NCBI RefSeq assembly: GCF_023715465.1
Contig: NZ_JAMBOE010000007.1
Location: forward strand, 1-64,000
Direction of reading: 5' to 3'
Source: Paenibacillus macerans
GTDB taxonomy: Bacteria > Bacillota > Bacilli > Paenibacillales > Paenibacillaceae
DNA length: 64,000 bases
Shown one piece after another: positions 25,633 through 34,597 of this stretch. The notes beneath the pieces were generated by a model, which saw only the letters and a program-made list of their open reading frames with translations, was not told the origin of the DNA and made no database searches. How positions within the stretch are numbered: the stretch's first letter is position 1; every line of letters starts with the position of its first letter. The position numbers and the translations under genes are program-made.

Positions 25633-26094
25633 TTATTGGGCTGCAGCCGAACTTTCGTCAAAAGCCAAGCGAATGTCATAATAGCCGGAATATCCGATCG
25701 CCGGAATGGAAACGGTAATTTTGGCATTCGTCGGGCTCGTTAATCCTTCGAGCGGGAATTGAACGACTCTTGTGTTGGCGGCGCTGTTTGAGCTGACGGT
25801 TTGCGCTTCCACAAACGTTCCCCCGTGTTCCACCTCAAGCTTCGTAATCCAACTGCTGGAGTTCAATTGAACCTGCGCATAAACCTCTCCGTTCTCCACA
25901 ACAACGGTAGCGGGTTTGGCGAAATAGGTATCGGCCATTGAAGCCGTGTCGCTATCTGCTTTAAGCACCGTATAATTCACCGAATACGTTCCGTCTTCCA
26001 GATTGACGGCAGCCAATGCCGCAGGGATTATCAGCAGTGACAAAATACCGGCAAGCACCAATGCGGAAAACCGTTTACCCAACCCTTGTATCAT
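25633..26094 (-). CDS. secreted single-NEAT hemophore (IsdX1-like)
   Basis: The 153-residue protein has signal peptide 1-28 and one NEAT domain with SMADTY in the 3-10 helix and the ligand motif YSGYY in strand 8. It has no SLH repeat, sorting signal or membrane tail, so it should be released. It is the first gene behind the Fur-box promoter of the leftward heme operon. By analogy with B. anthracis IsdX1 it would extract heme from host proteins and pass it to the anchored NEAT proteins. Confidence 0.88.
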   Translation of the reverse strand: MIQGLGKRFSALVLAGILSLLIIPAALAAVNLEDGTYSVNYTVLKADSDTASMADTYFAKPATVVVENGEVYAQVQLNSSSWITKLEVEHGGTFVEAQTVSSNSAANTRVVQFPLEGLTSPTNAKITVSIPAIGYSGYYDIRLAFDESSAAAQ

Positions 26095-26130
26095 GAGAAA
26101 AACCTCCCAAATTCAATAATTAACTCGATT

Positions 26131-26149
26131 AATAATGATAATCATTCTC
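26131..26149 (-). promoter_or_regulatory. Fur box of the leftward NEAT/isd operon
   Basis: Plus-strand AATAATGATAATCATTCTC matches the 19-bp Fur consensus GATAATGATAATCATTATC at 17 of 19 positions. It lies about 37 bp upstream of the hemophore start. Iron-responsive repression is expected. Confidence 0.85.
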
Positions 26150-26388
26150 AATAGATGCTCAAAAAAAAACCGCCCTATTCACTTCGATTTCCAGACCCTC
26201 CGACAACGAACGACAAACAAACTCATATGCGCTTACCCATTTAATCCCTCCAATCCCTTGTAATTAGCCACACAGACAAAACTAACCGTGTGCTGTCTCA
26301 AATGCTATCTCAACCATTTCGAATTTGTCAATATTAAAATTTTTAATTTAAATCCTGTCTTCTTCCAAAAATAATTATTAAAATTTTA

Positions 26389-26417
26389 TTGACACTGAGA
26401 ATGAGATTCATTATCAT
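26389..26417 (+). promoter_or_regulatory. promoter with embedded Fur box, rightward heme operon
   Basis: The -35 TTGACA (26389-26394) and -10 TATCAT (26412-26417) have 17-bp spacing. A Fur-like sequence GAGAATGAGATTCATTATC (26397-26415, 16 of 19 matches) occupies the spacer and -10. The roughly 240 bp between this and the leftward Fur box are AT-rich and hold no gene. Confidence 0.85.
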
Positions 26418-26458
26418 TTGTCTTGAAAAATTCACATGTCGCTTTCTAGGAGGTATAC

Positions 26459-27433
26459 GTGAAAACCCGTTGGTTTATGCTTGCCGCCATTTGGCTAAGT
26501 TTATCCGGATGTCAAGCGCCGGGGTCCAATCCCCTTGCGGATTCGGGCGAACACAGCCCGGCCGGGGCCGCGGTGGTGATTGAGGATTTTGCGGGAAGAC
26601 AGATTACATTCGACCGGGTGCCGCAAAAGATTGTCGCCCTAAGCGGCGGGGATTTGAATATCGCCTATGCGTTGGGCGGGACGATCGTGGGGCGGCCGAC
26701 GGTCAGCGGAACTATCGGAACTTCAGAGCCTTTGCCGGATTCTCTGAAAAATGCGGAGGAAATCGGGACGACGCATGAGATCGATTTTGAAAAAATCGCC
26801 ATGCTGGCGCCCGATGCCGTGCTTGGCAACGCCGCGCTGAACGCTCAGGACGCTGCGGTTATCGAGAACTTGGGCTCGCAAATGGTGCTGACCTCGGCCA
26901 ACTCGATCGCAGACATCAAAGAGCAGATTCAGCTGTTCGGACAAATGCTGCGGCAGACCGAACGGGCAGAGCAACTGGTCGCGGACCTTGATGAGCAGTT
27001 GACCGCCTACCAAGCCGCCGTGGAGGAAAAAGACAAGCCAAAAGCGCTCCTGGTCTACGGCGCTCCCGGCACATACATGGCCGCGCTGCCGAACTCGCTT
27101 GGCGGAGATATTTTGGCTTACGCGGGCGGCGCCAACATCGCCGAGGATTTTCCCGGACTCGATAAATTCCCGCAGTACGCCCAATTAAACGTTGAGCGGA
27201 TTGCCCAAGCCAACCCGCAATATATTTTTATCATGACCCATGGCGATGCCGGCAAAGTCAAGCAGGGGCTGCTTAAAGAACTGCAGCAAAACGAAGCTTG
27301 GAGCGGGATCGACGCCGTCGAGCATAACCGGGTTGAAGTGCTACCAGCGGATTTGTTCGGCACCAATCCAGGCACCCGGGTGATCGAATCGGTCGAGTTG
27401 CTCCACGGTTTGCTGAAAGGCGGAACCCCTTGA
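26459..27433 (+). CDS. heme/iron ABC transporter binding lipoprotein (second system)
   Basis: The 324-residue lipoprotein starts at a GTG with AGGAGG upstream and has lipobox LSGCQ. It belongs to the BtuF/FepB/HmuT fold, with two lobes joined by a long helix: VALSGGDLNIAYALG in lobe 1, ALLVYGAPGTYMAALPNSLGGDIL and IFIMTHGD in lobe 2. It is the first gene after a Fur-controlled promoter and ends in IsdG, so heme is the most likely ligand. A siderophore cannot be excluded. It is clearly different from the IsdE-like protein at 21265. Confidence 0.85.
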   Translation: MKTRWFMLAAIWLSLSGCQAPGSNPLADSGEHSPAGAAVVIEDFAGRQITFDRVPQKIVALSGGDLNIAYALGGTIVGRPTVSGTIGTSEPLPDSLKNAEEIGTTHEIDFEKIAMLAPDAVLGNAALNAQDAAVIENLGSQMVLTSANSIADIKEQIQLFGQMLRQTERAEQLVADLDEQLTAYQAAVEEKDKPKALLVYGAPGTYMAALPNSLGGDILAYAGGANIAEDFPGLDKFPQYAQLNVERIAQANPQYIFIMTHGDAGKVKQGLLKELQQNEAWSGIDAVEHNRVEVLPADLFGTNPGTRVIESVELLHGLLKGGTP

Positions 27434-28428
27434 TGGGCCGCCCGAAACAAACAAAACGGAGATATGTCCTGCTCGTTCTTGCTCCGGCGGCCCTCCTGAC
27501 GCTTATTGCTTACGGTTTGTCTTACGGCTCGGTCCCGGTTCCTCTCTCGTCCGTTTGGCAGGCGCTGACCTCCGAAAGCACGGCGCAATACGAGACGATT
27601 ATCGTGAACCTCAGGCTTCCCCGCGTGTTGATTGCTATGCTAGTCGGCGCTTGCCTTGCGGCATCGGGGAGTCTTTTGCAGGGAGTGATGAAAAATCCGC
27701 TGGCCGACCCGGGCATTATCGGCGTGACATCGGGCGGCGGGATCGCGGCCATCGCCGGTATGCTGATTTTCCCTGAATGGAGCTATATGCTGCCGCTCAT
27801 TGCGTTTGCCGGAGCGCTGATAACCTCCCTGGCCGTTTATCTGCTGTCCTGGGATAACGGCACCTCCCCGTTCAAGATCGTCCTGGCCGGGGTTGCCGTC
27901 AACGCCCTTCTCGGCGCCGCCATGAATGCGGTGATGGTGATGTACAGCGACCGGGTTCAGGCCGTGCTCCCCTGGCTGGCGGGAGGGCTGAACGGACGAA
28001 GCTGGTCGCATTTGCTATTCATGCTGCCCTACGCGGGCGCCGGTCTTTTGCTCAGCATCCTGGCGATCAAACCGGCCAACCTGCTGCTGCTTGGCGACGA
28101 CGCAAGCCGTCTGCTGGGCCAACGGGTCGAACTGCACCGGTTTGTCCTCATTGCTCTTTCGTCGCTGCTGGCCGGCGCGGCCGTTAGCGTCGCCGGTCTG
28201 GTCGGCTTCGTCGGTCTCGTCGTGCCGCATGCTGTTCGCATGCTGGCCGGAGAGGATTACCGCTTTCTGCTGCCGTTATCGATCCTTTGGGGAGCGGTGC
28301 TGGTCCTGTTCGCCGATATCGCGGCCCGGTCCTGGTTCGATCCGATCGAACTGCCGGTCGGCGTGCTGCTTGCGGGATTGGGAGCACCGTTTTTCCTGTA
28401 CCTGCTAAAAAAACGGAGGATGATGTAA
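27433..28428 (+). CDS. heme/iron ABC permease (FecCD family, second system)
   Basis: The 331-residue permease has about ten membrane segments and family motifs LRLPRVLIAMLVGACLAASG, KNPLADPGIIGVTSGGG and GLVVPHAVRMLAGEDYR. The ATG overlaps the binding-protein stop (TGATG), and the stop overlaps the ATPase start (TAATG), so the three are translationally coupled. Confidence 0.9.
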   Translation: MGRPKQTKRRYVLLVLAPAALLTLIAYGLSYGSVPVPLSSVWQALTSESTAQYETIIVNLRLPRVLIAMLVGACLAASGSLLQGVMKNPLADPGIIGVTSGGGIAAIAGMLIFPEWSYMLPLIAFAGALITSLAVYLLSWDNGTSPFKIVLAGVAVNALLGAAMNAVMVMYSDRVQAVLPWLAGGLNGRSWSHLLFMLPYAGAGLLLSILAIKPANLLLLGDDASRLLGQRVELHRFVLIALSSLLAGAAVSVAGLVGFVGLVVPHAVRMLAGEDYRFLLPLSILWGAVLVLFADIAARSWFDPIELPVGVLLAGLGAPFFLYLLKKRRMM

Positions 28429-29222
28429 TGACGGCCTTAGAGACACTGGAAATTTCCGCAAGTCACGGCATCTTTTCGCTCCAAGATGTTTCCGTTATTT
28501 TTCCGAAAGGAAAGATGACGGCGATCGTCGGGCCCAACGGTTCGGGCAAATCGACGCTGTTGAAAACACTGTCCCGTCTGCTCAGGATTCACGGCGGGGA
28601 TATCCGAATGGACGGCAAACCGATCCGTCAATACGGGAACGCCGAATTCGCGCGAAAATTAACGATGCTTCCGCAAAGCGTCGCGTTTCTTCCGAACTTG
28701 ACCGTGCGCGAGCTTGTCGCTTACGGGCGGTACCCATACAAACGCTTATTCCGCCAGCGAATGAACGATGAGGACCGGCGGATCATCGAGTGGGCGATGA
28801 TGGTTACGGGCACCGGGTCGCACGCAGACCGGCTTTTTCATACTTTATCGGGAGGTGAACAGCAAAAAGTACGCATCGCTATAGCGCTAGCCCAAAAGAC
28901 GGATACGCTGCTGCTTGACGAGCCGACCACCTACCTGGATATCGCCCGTCAGTTGGAGATCCTGGAACATTTAAAGCAAATCAACGAAACCTTTGGGATT
29001 ACGATGGTTATGGTGCTGCACGATTTGCAGCAGGCCGCCAGATATTGCGATTACCTGATCGCCATGAAACAGGGTGCGGTCGTGGCGGAGGGGGCCCCGC
29101 AGGAGGTGCTTACCACAGGTTTTTTCCGGGGCGTTTATGAGATTGAAGCCAGAGTCAAATTTGAGGAAAACGAACTGGTCGTTATTCCTTTGCATTCCAT
29201 TTCCGATAAGGAGGAGAATTGA
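28428..29222 (+). CDS. heme/iron ABC ATPase (FecE type, second system)
   Basis: The 264-residue ATPase has Walker [12 protein letters not shown], signature [12 protein letters not shown] and Walker [14 protein letters not shown] start at the ATG overlapping the permease stop, with ACGGAGGATG in front. A longer frame inside the permease is rejected. It completes the second FecBCD-like importer of this island. Confidence 0.9.
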   Translation: MTALETLEISASHGIFSLQDVSVIFPKGKMTAIVGPNGSGKSTLLKTLSRLLRIHGGDIRMDGKPIRQYGNAEFARKLTMLPQSVAFLPNLTVRELVAYGRYPYKRLFRQRMNDEDRRIIEWAMMVTGTGSHADRLFHTLSGGEQQKVRIAIALAQKTDTLLLDEPTTYLDIARQLEILEHLKQINETFGITMVMVLHDLQQAARYCDYLIAMKQGAVVAEGAPQEVLTTGFFRGVYEIEARVKFEENELVVIPLHSISDKEEN

Positions 29223-29223
29223 G

Positions 29224-29544
29224 ATGATCATCGTGACGAACACAAGCCAAATTAAAAAAGGGGAAGCGGGCAAGCTCATCGAGCGTTTCAACAAAACCGG
29301 CAAGGTGGAATTGATGGAAGGTTTTCTCGGCCTGGAAGTGATGCTGACCGAAAACACGAAGGAATACGATGAAGTGACGGTCAGCACCCGTTGGAACACG
29401 AAGGATGATTTCCAACGGTGGACGCAAAGCGACGCCTTCCGCGAATCCCACTCCGGACGAAACAGCATGCCGGACTATATTATGAACAATAAAATTACGT
29501 TTTACGAAGTTAAAATCGTCCGCGACCCGATCGCCGTTTCCTAA
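29224..29544 (+). CDS. isdG: IsdG-type heme-degrading monooxygenase
   Basis: The 106-residue antibiotic-biosynthesis-monooxygenase-fold protein has the Asn-Trp-His active-site set of IsdG/IsdI visible as N6 (VTNTSQ), the Trp of DDFQRW and the His of FRESHS. It opens imported heme and releases iron in the cytoplasm. It starts 2 bp after the ATPase stop, with AAGGAGGAG upstream, so it is the last gene of the Fur-controlled rightward operon. Confidence 0.93.
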   Translation: MIIVTNTSQIKKGEAGKLIERFNKTGKVELMEGFLGLEVMLTENTKEYDEVTVSTRWNTKDDFQRWTQSDAFRESHSGRNSMPDYIMNNKITFYEVKIVRDPIAVS

Positions 29545-29640
29545 AGACAGATCGGCCGTACAATTGACTTGTGGAAACATTTCCCTCAGAATCTATATAG
29601 CTACTAAATAATCACTAGTAGAGGAAGAGGCGAATTCACA

Positions 29641-30933
29641 ATGGAAAATCCTTTCGTCAGCCTAAATACAGGACAAAACACCAGCCTTCATGAATCAGAT
29701 CAATTGCAAATCACCATTCAATGCGCCTCAGCCCCGTTAGCGCTCGATGTCAGCTGTTTTATGGTGAACGAGAGCGGCAATGTGCCTTCGGACGACTATT
29801 TTGTTTTTTATAATCAGACCGCTGATCCGCAGCGGAGTGTGATTTTGCAGCAGATCGAAAATTTGAAATGTTCTTTTGCGGTTGATACGCATAAGCTTCG
29901 TCAGGCTCCAGTGGAAAAATGCGTATTTACCGCTACCCTTGAAGGAGGAACCTTCGCGCAGGTGCAGAAATGCCAGGCCATTGTACAAGCTGGCCCCCAG
30001 CAAGTTGTATTTGAGATTACTCAAGCTACGCAAGAAACGGCCCTTATTTTCATTGAAATCTACAAATACCAGGGCGGCTTCAAAGTTCGGGCCATCGGAC
30101 GCGGATTTTTCGGAGGACTGAAGCCGCTTGCCGAGTCGTTTGGCGTGGAGGTGGAGGATAACGCTGCAGCTGAAACGGCCGCAGCTGCGGCGTCGCCGGC
30201 ACCACCGGCGCAGGCCGCTCCTGCACCCGCTCCAAGCCCGAATCCTGCACCCGCACCTTTGAATCTGTCCAAAATCGATCTGCTCAAACGCAAAGTAACG
30301 CTGACGCTTGAGAAAAAGCAGCTCGAACCGATCAAGGCGCGTGTGGCCGTTGTTTTTGATGCGTCAGGCTCGATGTATCACCTGTACCGTAAGGGCATCG
30401 TGCAGGAAGCCTTTGAACGTATATTGGCGATCGCTGCGACATTTGACGATAACGGCGAGCTGGATGTATGGTTTTTCGCCAAGGAATATTTGCGTGCACC
30501 AAGCGTTACGGCCAGGGACTATGAAAATTACATTGCCCGTACATATACTTTAGGCAGCAAAGGCGGCACGAACAATGAGCCTCCGGTGATGGAGGATATT
30601 ATCCGCAAGTACACGGTGGAGGAACCTAATGTAAACATACCGACTTACATTATATTTTTTAGCGACGGCGGGGTTGGTCAAAAAAATAAAATTTCCCGGC
30701 TTATTACCGAAAGCTCCACCAAAAATTTGTTCTGGCAATTTGTCGGCCTGGGGCAGGCCAATTACGGGGTGCTGCAGAAGCTGGACGAAATGCCCGGGCG
30801 CTTTATCGATAACGCCAATTTCTTTGCGCTGGACGATATTTCCGCCATCAGCGACGAGGAGTTGTATGACCGGCTGCTCAACGAATTTCCGGCATGGATC
30901 AAGGAGGCCCGCGCCAAAGCAATATTGGCTTAG
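29641..30933 (+). CDS. TerD-vWA domain protein, orphan
   Basis: The 430-residue cytoplasmic protein has an N-terminal TerD-like domain (about 1-165), an Ala/Pro-rich linker (about 173-207) and a C-terminal von Willebrand A domain (about 230-425). The MIDAS is DASGS (240-244), with a Thr in GGTNNEP and Asp in FFSDGG. TerD and vWA proteins belong to tellurite and envelope stress (Ter) systems that normally form terZABCDEF clusters. None of those partners is near. It begins after AGAGGAAGAGG and ends at a bidirectional terminator. Its function is not known. Confidence 0.85.
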   Translation: MENPFVSLNTGQNTSLHESDQLQITIQCASAPLALDVSCFMVNESGNVPSDDYFVFYNQTADPQRSVILQQIENLKCSFAVDTHKLRQAPVEKCVFTATLEGGTFAQVQKCQAIVQAGPQQVVFEITQATQETALIFIEIYKYQGGFKVRAIGRGFFGGLKPLAESFGVEVEDNAAAETAAAAASPAPPAQAAPAPAPSPNPAPAPLNLSKIDLLKRKVTLTLEKKQLEPIKARVAVVFDASGSMYHLYRKGIVQEAFERILAIAATFDDNGELDVWFFAKEYLRAPSVTARDYENYIARTYTLGSKGGTNNEPPVMEDIIRKYTVEEPNVNIPTYIIFFSDGGVGQKNKISRLITESSTKNLFWQFVGLGQANYGVLQKLDEMPGRFIDNANFFALDDISAISDEELYDRLLNEFPAWIKEARAKAILA

Positions 30934-30953
30934 TTTGTATGAAAAAACGAAAA

Positions 30954-30991
30954 GACGCTACCAACTTGCTGGTAGCGTCTTTCCGTTTTTT
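30954..30991. terminator. bidirectional terminator after TerD-vWA gene
   Basis: The perfect 10-bp stem GACGCTACCA / TGGTAGCGTC is followed by TTTCCGTTTTTT on the plus strand and preceded by A-rich sequence. It serves the rightward gene and the convergent DUF4367 gene. Confidence 0.85.
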
Positions 30992-31012
30992 AGTTCCCGC
31001 TCACTTTGTGCC

Positions 31013-31858
31013 TCAATCTTCGGCCGGCGCCGGGCCAGCGGCTCCAGCTCTACTCTTCTCCACATTCTTTTTCATCACATCGGCCTCTAAGGGCTCAACC
31101 GGAGCACCAACGCTAAAGCTGTCGATTATTTTCCCGAGTGTGGCTTTGTCAAAATCGGTTTGGGAATACAGTTCAACTGTAAAGCCCTTCTCTTCCCAAA
31201 TCACAATTCCATTGGCAAAATAGACCGTTGCCCCGTTGATTACCTCTGTTTTCACTTCTTCGGTAGTGCCGATCCCGTTTTCTCCACCCTTGGAAATCAG
31301 AAAGTTGACAGCTTTATCCCCTGAATTGTATTGCAATTCGACCATGCTGGTGCCCTGAAGAATACTGTTCTCAAACTTATAGTCTGCCACCCAGCCAGGG
31401 GCCGGGAAGTTCATTCCAAGCGCTGAACGGGCATCATCTATCGTCAGTTTGGCCGAAGCCGGCAATTCAATGACGCCGTCTCGCTCGCCTTTTCCATCTT
31501 CAGATGGAGTGAAAGACGTAGAAGCAGGAGGAATTTCCTTATCGTATTGCGTTATTTCGAGATTCCCCACCTTAAACTTTGCCATGATGGATTGGAACAT
31601 TTCCTGTGCATAGCTGGTTGTAGAAAATGCCCCACCCAGACAAATTACCGCACCGCCAATCACCGCTGCTGTTCTCCAACTGCTTTTTTTCATCGTTATC
31701 CCGTCCTTTTCCCTTGATTGGGGTTCAATAGTTCCCTGATCCAGCTTGTATATCAAGCGGTTATAAATCCTTGCTTTGGAGGTGTCGCTCCCCTGTTCTG
31801 TATTCCCAAGCAGTTCTATGGTCTTGCTGAATTCTGTGAGATTATTTTTTTTATTCAT
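31013..31858 (-). CDS. DUF4367 membrane protein, probable anti-sigma partner
   Basis: The 281-residue protein has a cytoplasmic N-terminus of about 55 residues, one membrane segment (about 62-82, TAAVIGGAVICLGGAF) and an extracytoplasmic part resembling DUF4367 (LGMNFPAPGWVADYKFEN, VELQYNSGDKAVNFLISKG, GITVELYSQTD-like end). The start overlaps the ECF sigma stop (ATGA). A single-pass protein translationally coupled to an ECF sigma factor is the usual layout of an anti-sigma factor, although no zinc-binding anti-sigma motif is seen. Confidence 0.7.
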   Translation of the reverse strand: MNKKNNLTEFSKTIELLGNTEQGSDTSKARIYNRLIYKLDQGTIEPQSREKDGITMKKSSWRTAAVIGGAVICLGGAFSTTSYAQEMFQSIMAKFKVGNLEITQYDKEIPPASTSFTPSEDGKGERDGVIELPASAKLTIDDARSALGMNFPAPGWVADYKFENSILQGTSMVELQYNSGDKAVNFLISKGGENGIGTTEEVKTEVINGATVYFANGIVIWEEKGFTVELYSQTDFDKATLGKIIDSFSVGAPVEPLEADVMKKNVEKSRAGAAGPAPAED

Positions 31859-32430
31859 ATTTTGAATCCCCCCGCCTGTAAGGAAAGATGCAGTTTTTTT
31901 AGGCTTCTATACAGTACGACGCCAATGTTGGATTCACTGACACCCATGATCTGTGCGATTTCGGAATTCTTCAGTCCAGCCCCATATTTCATTGCGATGA
32001 TGTTGCGCTCCTTCTCTCGCAGCTTAGCTAGAGCCTTGAACAATGCCTGATTATTATCCTCGCGAATCGCCAACTCCTCGGGAGACGGCTTGGGAAAAAT
32101 CAGTTCCAGCAAAGAATCCAGTGAGGAATGGTTTCTTTTCTTTTGAGCCCTGAAGTAGTCTGTTACAGCGTTTCTTACAATAGCAAACAACCACACCTCA
32201 AAATTGGATTTTTCCGGTGAATAGCTGTAATACTTGCATATAACGGTCTCAAACACCTGACTGCAAATATCCTCCGCCGCATGGTGGTTATTAATGCGAT
32301 AATAGATATACTTGTAAACACGTTGGAAATACGTATTGTATATCTGTGTGAATTCCTCTTTTGACATGATCGCCGCACGTGATTTTTCTGTATTTTGGTA
32401 ACGTTCCACTTTACTCTGGATAACTTCCAT
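31855..32430 (-). CDS. ECF sigma-70 factor
   Basis: The 191-residue protein has sigma region 2 (YNTYFQRVYKYIYYRI, ICSQVFETV, FEVWLFAIVRNAVTDYFR) and region 4 (LREKERNIIAMKYGAGL, NSEIAQIMGVSESNIGVVLYRS). There is no region 3, which identifies the ECF class. The ATG at 32430 has AAGGAGG 6 bp upstream. A GTG two codons earlier overlaps that site. A 20-bp perfect palindrome stands about 38 bp upstream. Confidence 0.85.
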   Translation of the reverse strand: MEVIQSKVERYQNTEKSRAAIMSKEEFTQIYNTYFQRVYKYIYYRINNHHAAEDICSQVFETVICKYYSYSPEKSNFEVWLFAIVRNAVTDYFRAQKKRNHSSLDSLLELIFPKPSPEELAIREDNNQALFKALAKLREKERNIIAMKYGAGLKNSEIAQIMGVSESNIGVVLYRSLKKLHLSLQAGGFKI

Positions 32431-32467
32431 CCACACCCTCCTTCCACCTTGCCTTCACCGGCAGCTA

Positions 32468-32487
32468 TACAAATTGCGCAATTTGTA
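32468..32487. promoter_or_regulatory. 20-bp perfect palindrome in the ECF sigma promoter region
   Basis: TACAAATTGCGCAATTTGTA is its own reverse complement. On the minus strand it lies between TTCATT and TATAGC, which would be -35 and -10 at 17-bp spacing. A dimeric repressor site is a natural reading. Confidence 0.6.
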
Positions 32488-32642
32488 ATGAAGGAACTCA
32501 CATATGTTAATACGTAAAATGAACAAAAGCATTAACAATCTTTCCTATCGATATAAAAAAAACGCCTGCCGGCGTCCTTTTAGTGGCTCTGACTTCTACT
32601 TTGGAGCGATTGGAGGCTCTTCCTCAACTTTGGACGCTGCTC

Positions 32643-32824
32643 TAACGGACACCAGCGACCTTATCCGCCCATTTCCCGGGTATTTCCCAGCCTAACGGAC
32701 ATACATGGCCCTATTTCGCTCTAAACCCGTTCATCCAGGCCGATTTGCGGTAAATAAGGTCTTCTGTGTCCGTCCATTTTGCAAACCTCCGTTTTCCCGA
32801 AAATAACGGCTCTGGTGTCCCTTA
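32643..32824. repeat. four-unit FFRR intergenic element A (TAACGGACA type)
   Basis: The forward units begin TAACGGACA at 32643 and 32693 (50 bp apart) and run into CTTATCC or CCTATTT. Inverted units end in TGTCCGTCC (32775) and TGTCCCTTA (32824), 49 bp apart, preceded by AAATAAGG or AAATAACGG. Forward-2 start to inverted-1 end is 82 bp. The 550-bp gap between the ECF sigma gene and guaA holds this element and a guaA terminator but no gene. Confidence 0.75.
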
Positions 32825-32891
32825 GCTCCCAGATTCCTCTCCCCCCTCTCTACCTGCCCATCACCCTCTACCATGCCCATTTTATAAGGTT

Positions 32892-32938
32892 AAAAAAAAC
32901 TCCCTTCTATCTGCTGAACAACGCAGATAAAAGAGAGT
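32892..32938 (-). terminator. guaA terminator
   Basis: On the minus strand a 15-bp imperfect stem (CTCTCTTTTATCTGC / GCAGATAGAAGGGAG) with an 8-nt loop is followed by eight T, 44 bp past the guaA stop. Confidence 0.9.
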
Positions 32939-32981
32939 AATTTTTAACGCTCTATAGTTGCACGTCAACTGAAAATCCAGT

Positions 32982-34520
32982 TTACTCCCACTCGATCGTC
33001 GCCGGCGGTTTCGATGTAATGTCGTACACGACCCGGTTGACGTTATCGACTTCGTTGACGATGCGCACCGAGATTTTCTCCAGCACGTCCCATGGGATGC
33101 GGGCCCAGTCGGCGGTCATGCCGTCGATTGAGGTCACCGCGCGAATGCCCACAGTGTAGGAGTAAGTCCGGGCATCGCCCATAACCCCTACGCTTTTCAT
33201 GTTCGGCAGGGCGGTAAAATACTGCCAAATCTCACGATCCAGTCCCGCTTTGGCGATTTCCTCGCGCAGGATGTAGTCGGAATCGCGGACGATTTTCAGC
33301 TTGTCCTCCGTGACTTCTCCCAGGACGCGAATCGCCAGGCCCGGGCCCGGGAACGGCTGTCTCCACACGATCTCCTTCGGCAGACCGCACTCTTCGCCGA
33401 CTTTGCGGACTTCGTCCTTAAACAGTGTCTTCAGCGGCTCAACGAGCTTGAACTTCATGTCCTCCGGCAAACCGCCCACATTGTGGTGGGATTTGATCGT
33501 CTGCGCCGTGGCGGTGCCGCTTTCTACGATATCCGTATACAGCGTGCCCTGTGCCAAAAATTTAAAATCGTCAAACCGGCGCGACTCTTCTTCGAACACG
33601 TAAATAAACTCGTTGCCGATGATTTTCCGCTTCTGTTCCGGATCGTCGACACCGGCCAGCTTGGACAGGAACCGCTCGCGCGCGTCGATTTTGACGACCT
33701 TCATGTCGAACTTGCCGACAAACGTCTCCATTACGCTTTCGGCTTCGCCTTTGCGCAGCAGGCCGTGGTCGATAAACATACAGGTCAGCTGATCGCCAAC
33801 CGCTTTGTGGATCAGCATCGCCACGACCGAAGAATCGACGCCGCCGCTTAACGCGCACAGGACTTTGCTGTCGCCGACCTGCGCGCGGATGTCGCGAATC
33901 GCATCTTCGATCCATGTCTCCATGCTCCATTTGCCTTCGCAGCCGCAGATTTCGTACAGGAAATTGCGGATCATTTCATTGCCGTGGATCGAATGGCGGA
34001 CCTCCGGATGGAACTGGACACCGTACATTTTGCGCTCGGCATTGGCAAAGCCGGCGATCGGGGCATGTTCCGTGGAGGCTTCCACCACAAAACCTTCAGG
34101 CAGTTTCGTCACGTGATCCCCGTGGCTCATCCACACCGTTTGCTTGGCCTGAAGCCCGCGGGTCAGCACCGAATTTTCGGCAAAATCAACATCCGCTTTC
34201 CCGTATTCTCTTTTTGCCGCGCGTTCCACTTTCCCGCCAAGCTGTTGCGCCATCAGCTGCATGCCATAGCAGATACCCAGGATCGGCACGCCGACATCGT
34301 ACACGGCCGGATCGATATGCGGCGCGTTTTCGGCGTAAACGCTCGAAGGTCCGCCGGAAAACACGATCCCCTTCGGCGCTAGCTCCCGGATGCGCTCCAC
34401 CGGCGTGTTAAATGGCAGTAGTTCGCTGTAAACGCCCAAGTCGCGGATCCGTCTGGCAATCAGCTGGTTGTATTGCCCTCCGAAATCAAGGACGACAATC
34501 ATTTCATTTGGCTTATTCAT
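32982..34520 (-). CDS. guaA: GMP synthase (glutamine-hydrolysing)
   Basis: The 512-residue two-domain enzyme converts XMP, ATP and glutamine to GMP. The N-terminal class I glutaminase has nucleophile Cys in GICYGMQ. The N-type ATP-pyrophosphatase P-loop is LSGGVDSS. The C-terminal dimerisation domain ends KPPATIEWE. Length is standard. The start has GGGAGG and a promoter 30-60 bp upstream. It follows yeaC-yeaD-yebA homologues as in B. subtilis, where pbuG comes next. Here pbuG lies 18 kb further downstream. Confidence 0.97.
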   Translation of the reverse strand: MNKPNEMIVVLDFGGQYNQLIARRIRDLGVYSELLPFNTPVERIRELAPKGIVFSGGPSSVYAENAPHIDPAVYDVGVPILGICYGMQLMAQQLGGKVERAAKREYGKADVDFAENSVLTRGLQAKQTVWMSHGDHVTKLPEGFVVEASTEHAPIAGFANAERKMYGVQFHPEVRHSIHGNEMIRNFLYEICGCEGKWSMETWIEDAIRDIRAQVGDSKVLCALSGGVDSSVVAMLIHKAVGDQLTCMFIDHGLLRKGEAESVMETFVGKFDMKVVKIDARERFLSKLAGVDDPEQKRKIIGNEFIYVFEEESRRFDDFKFLAQGTLYTDIVESGTATAQTIKSHHNVGGLPEDMKFKLVEPLKTLFKDEVRKVGEECGLPKEIVWRQPFPGPGLAIRVLGEVTEDKLKIVRDSDYILREEIAKAGLDREIWQYFTALPNMKSVGVMGDARTYSYTVGIRAVTSIDGMTADWARIPWDVLEKISVRIVNEVDNVNRVVYDITSKPPATIEWE

Positions 34521-34549
34521 GACCGAGCCTCCCTCAAATTATGACACTT

Positions 34550-34579
34550 ATTATACGAAACGATGAAAGAGGTCGTCAA
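34550..34579 (-). promoter_or_regulatory. guaA promoter
   Basis: The -35 TTGACG (34574-34579) and -10 TATAAT (34550-34555) are 18 bp apart on the minus strand, in the short gap between the yebA-like gene and guaA. No riboswitch is visible in this leader. Confidence 0.75.
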
Positions 34580-34597
34580 GGAAGCAAGGGCCGGGAT

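Noticed and set aside
32504-32695. Small open frame before element A
   Set aside because: It runs into the repeat element, has no ribosome site and shows no protein-like composition.
34521-34597. Guanine riboswitch before guaA
   Set aside because: The leader is too short (about 30 nt after the -10) and lacks purine-aptamer motifs. The true aptamer is at pbuG.
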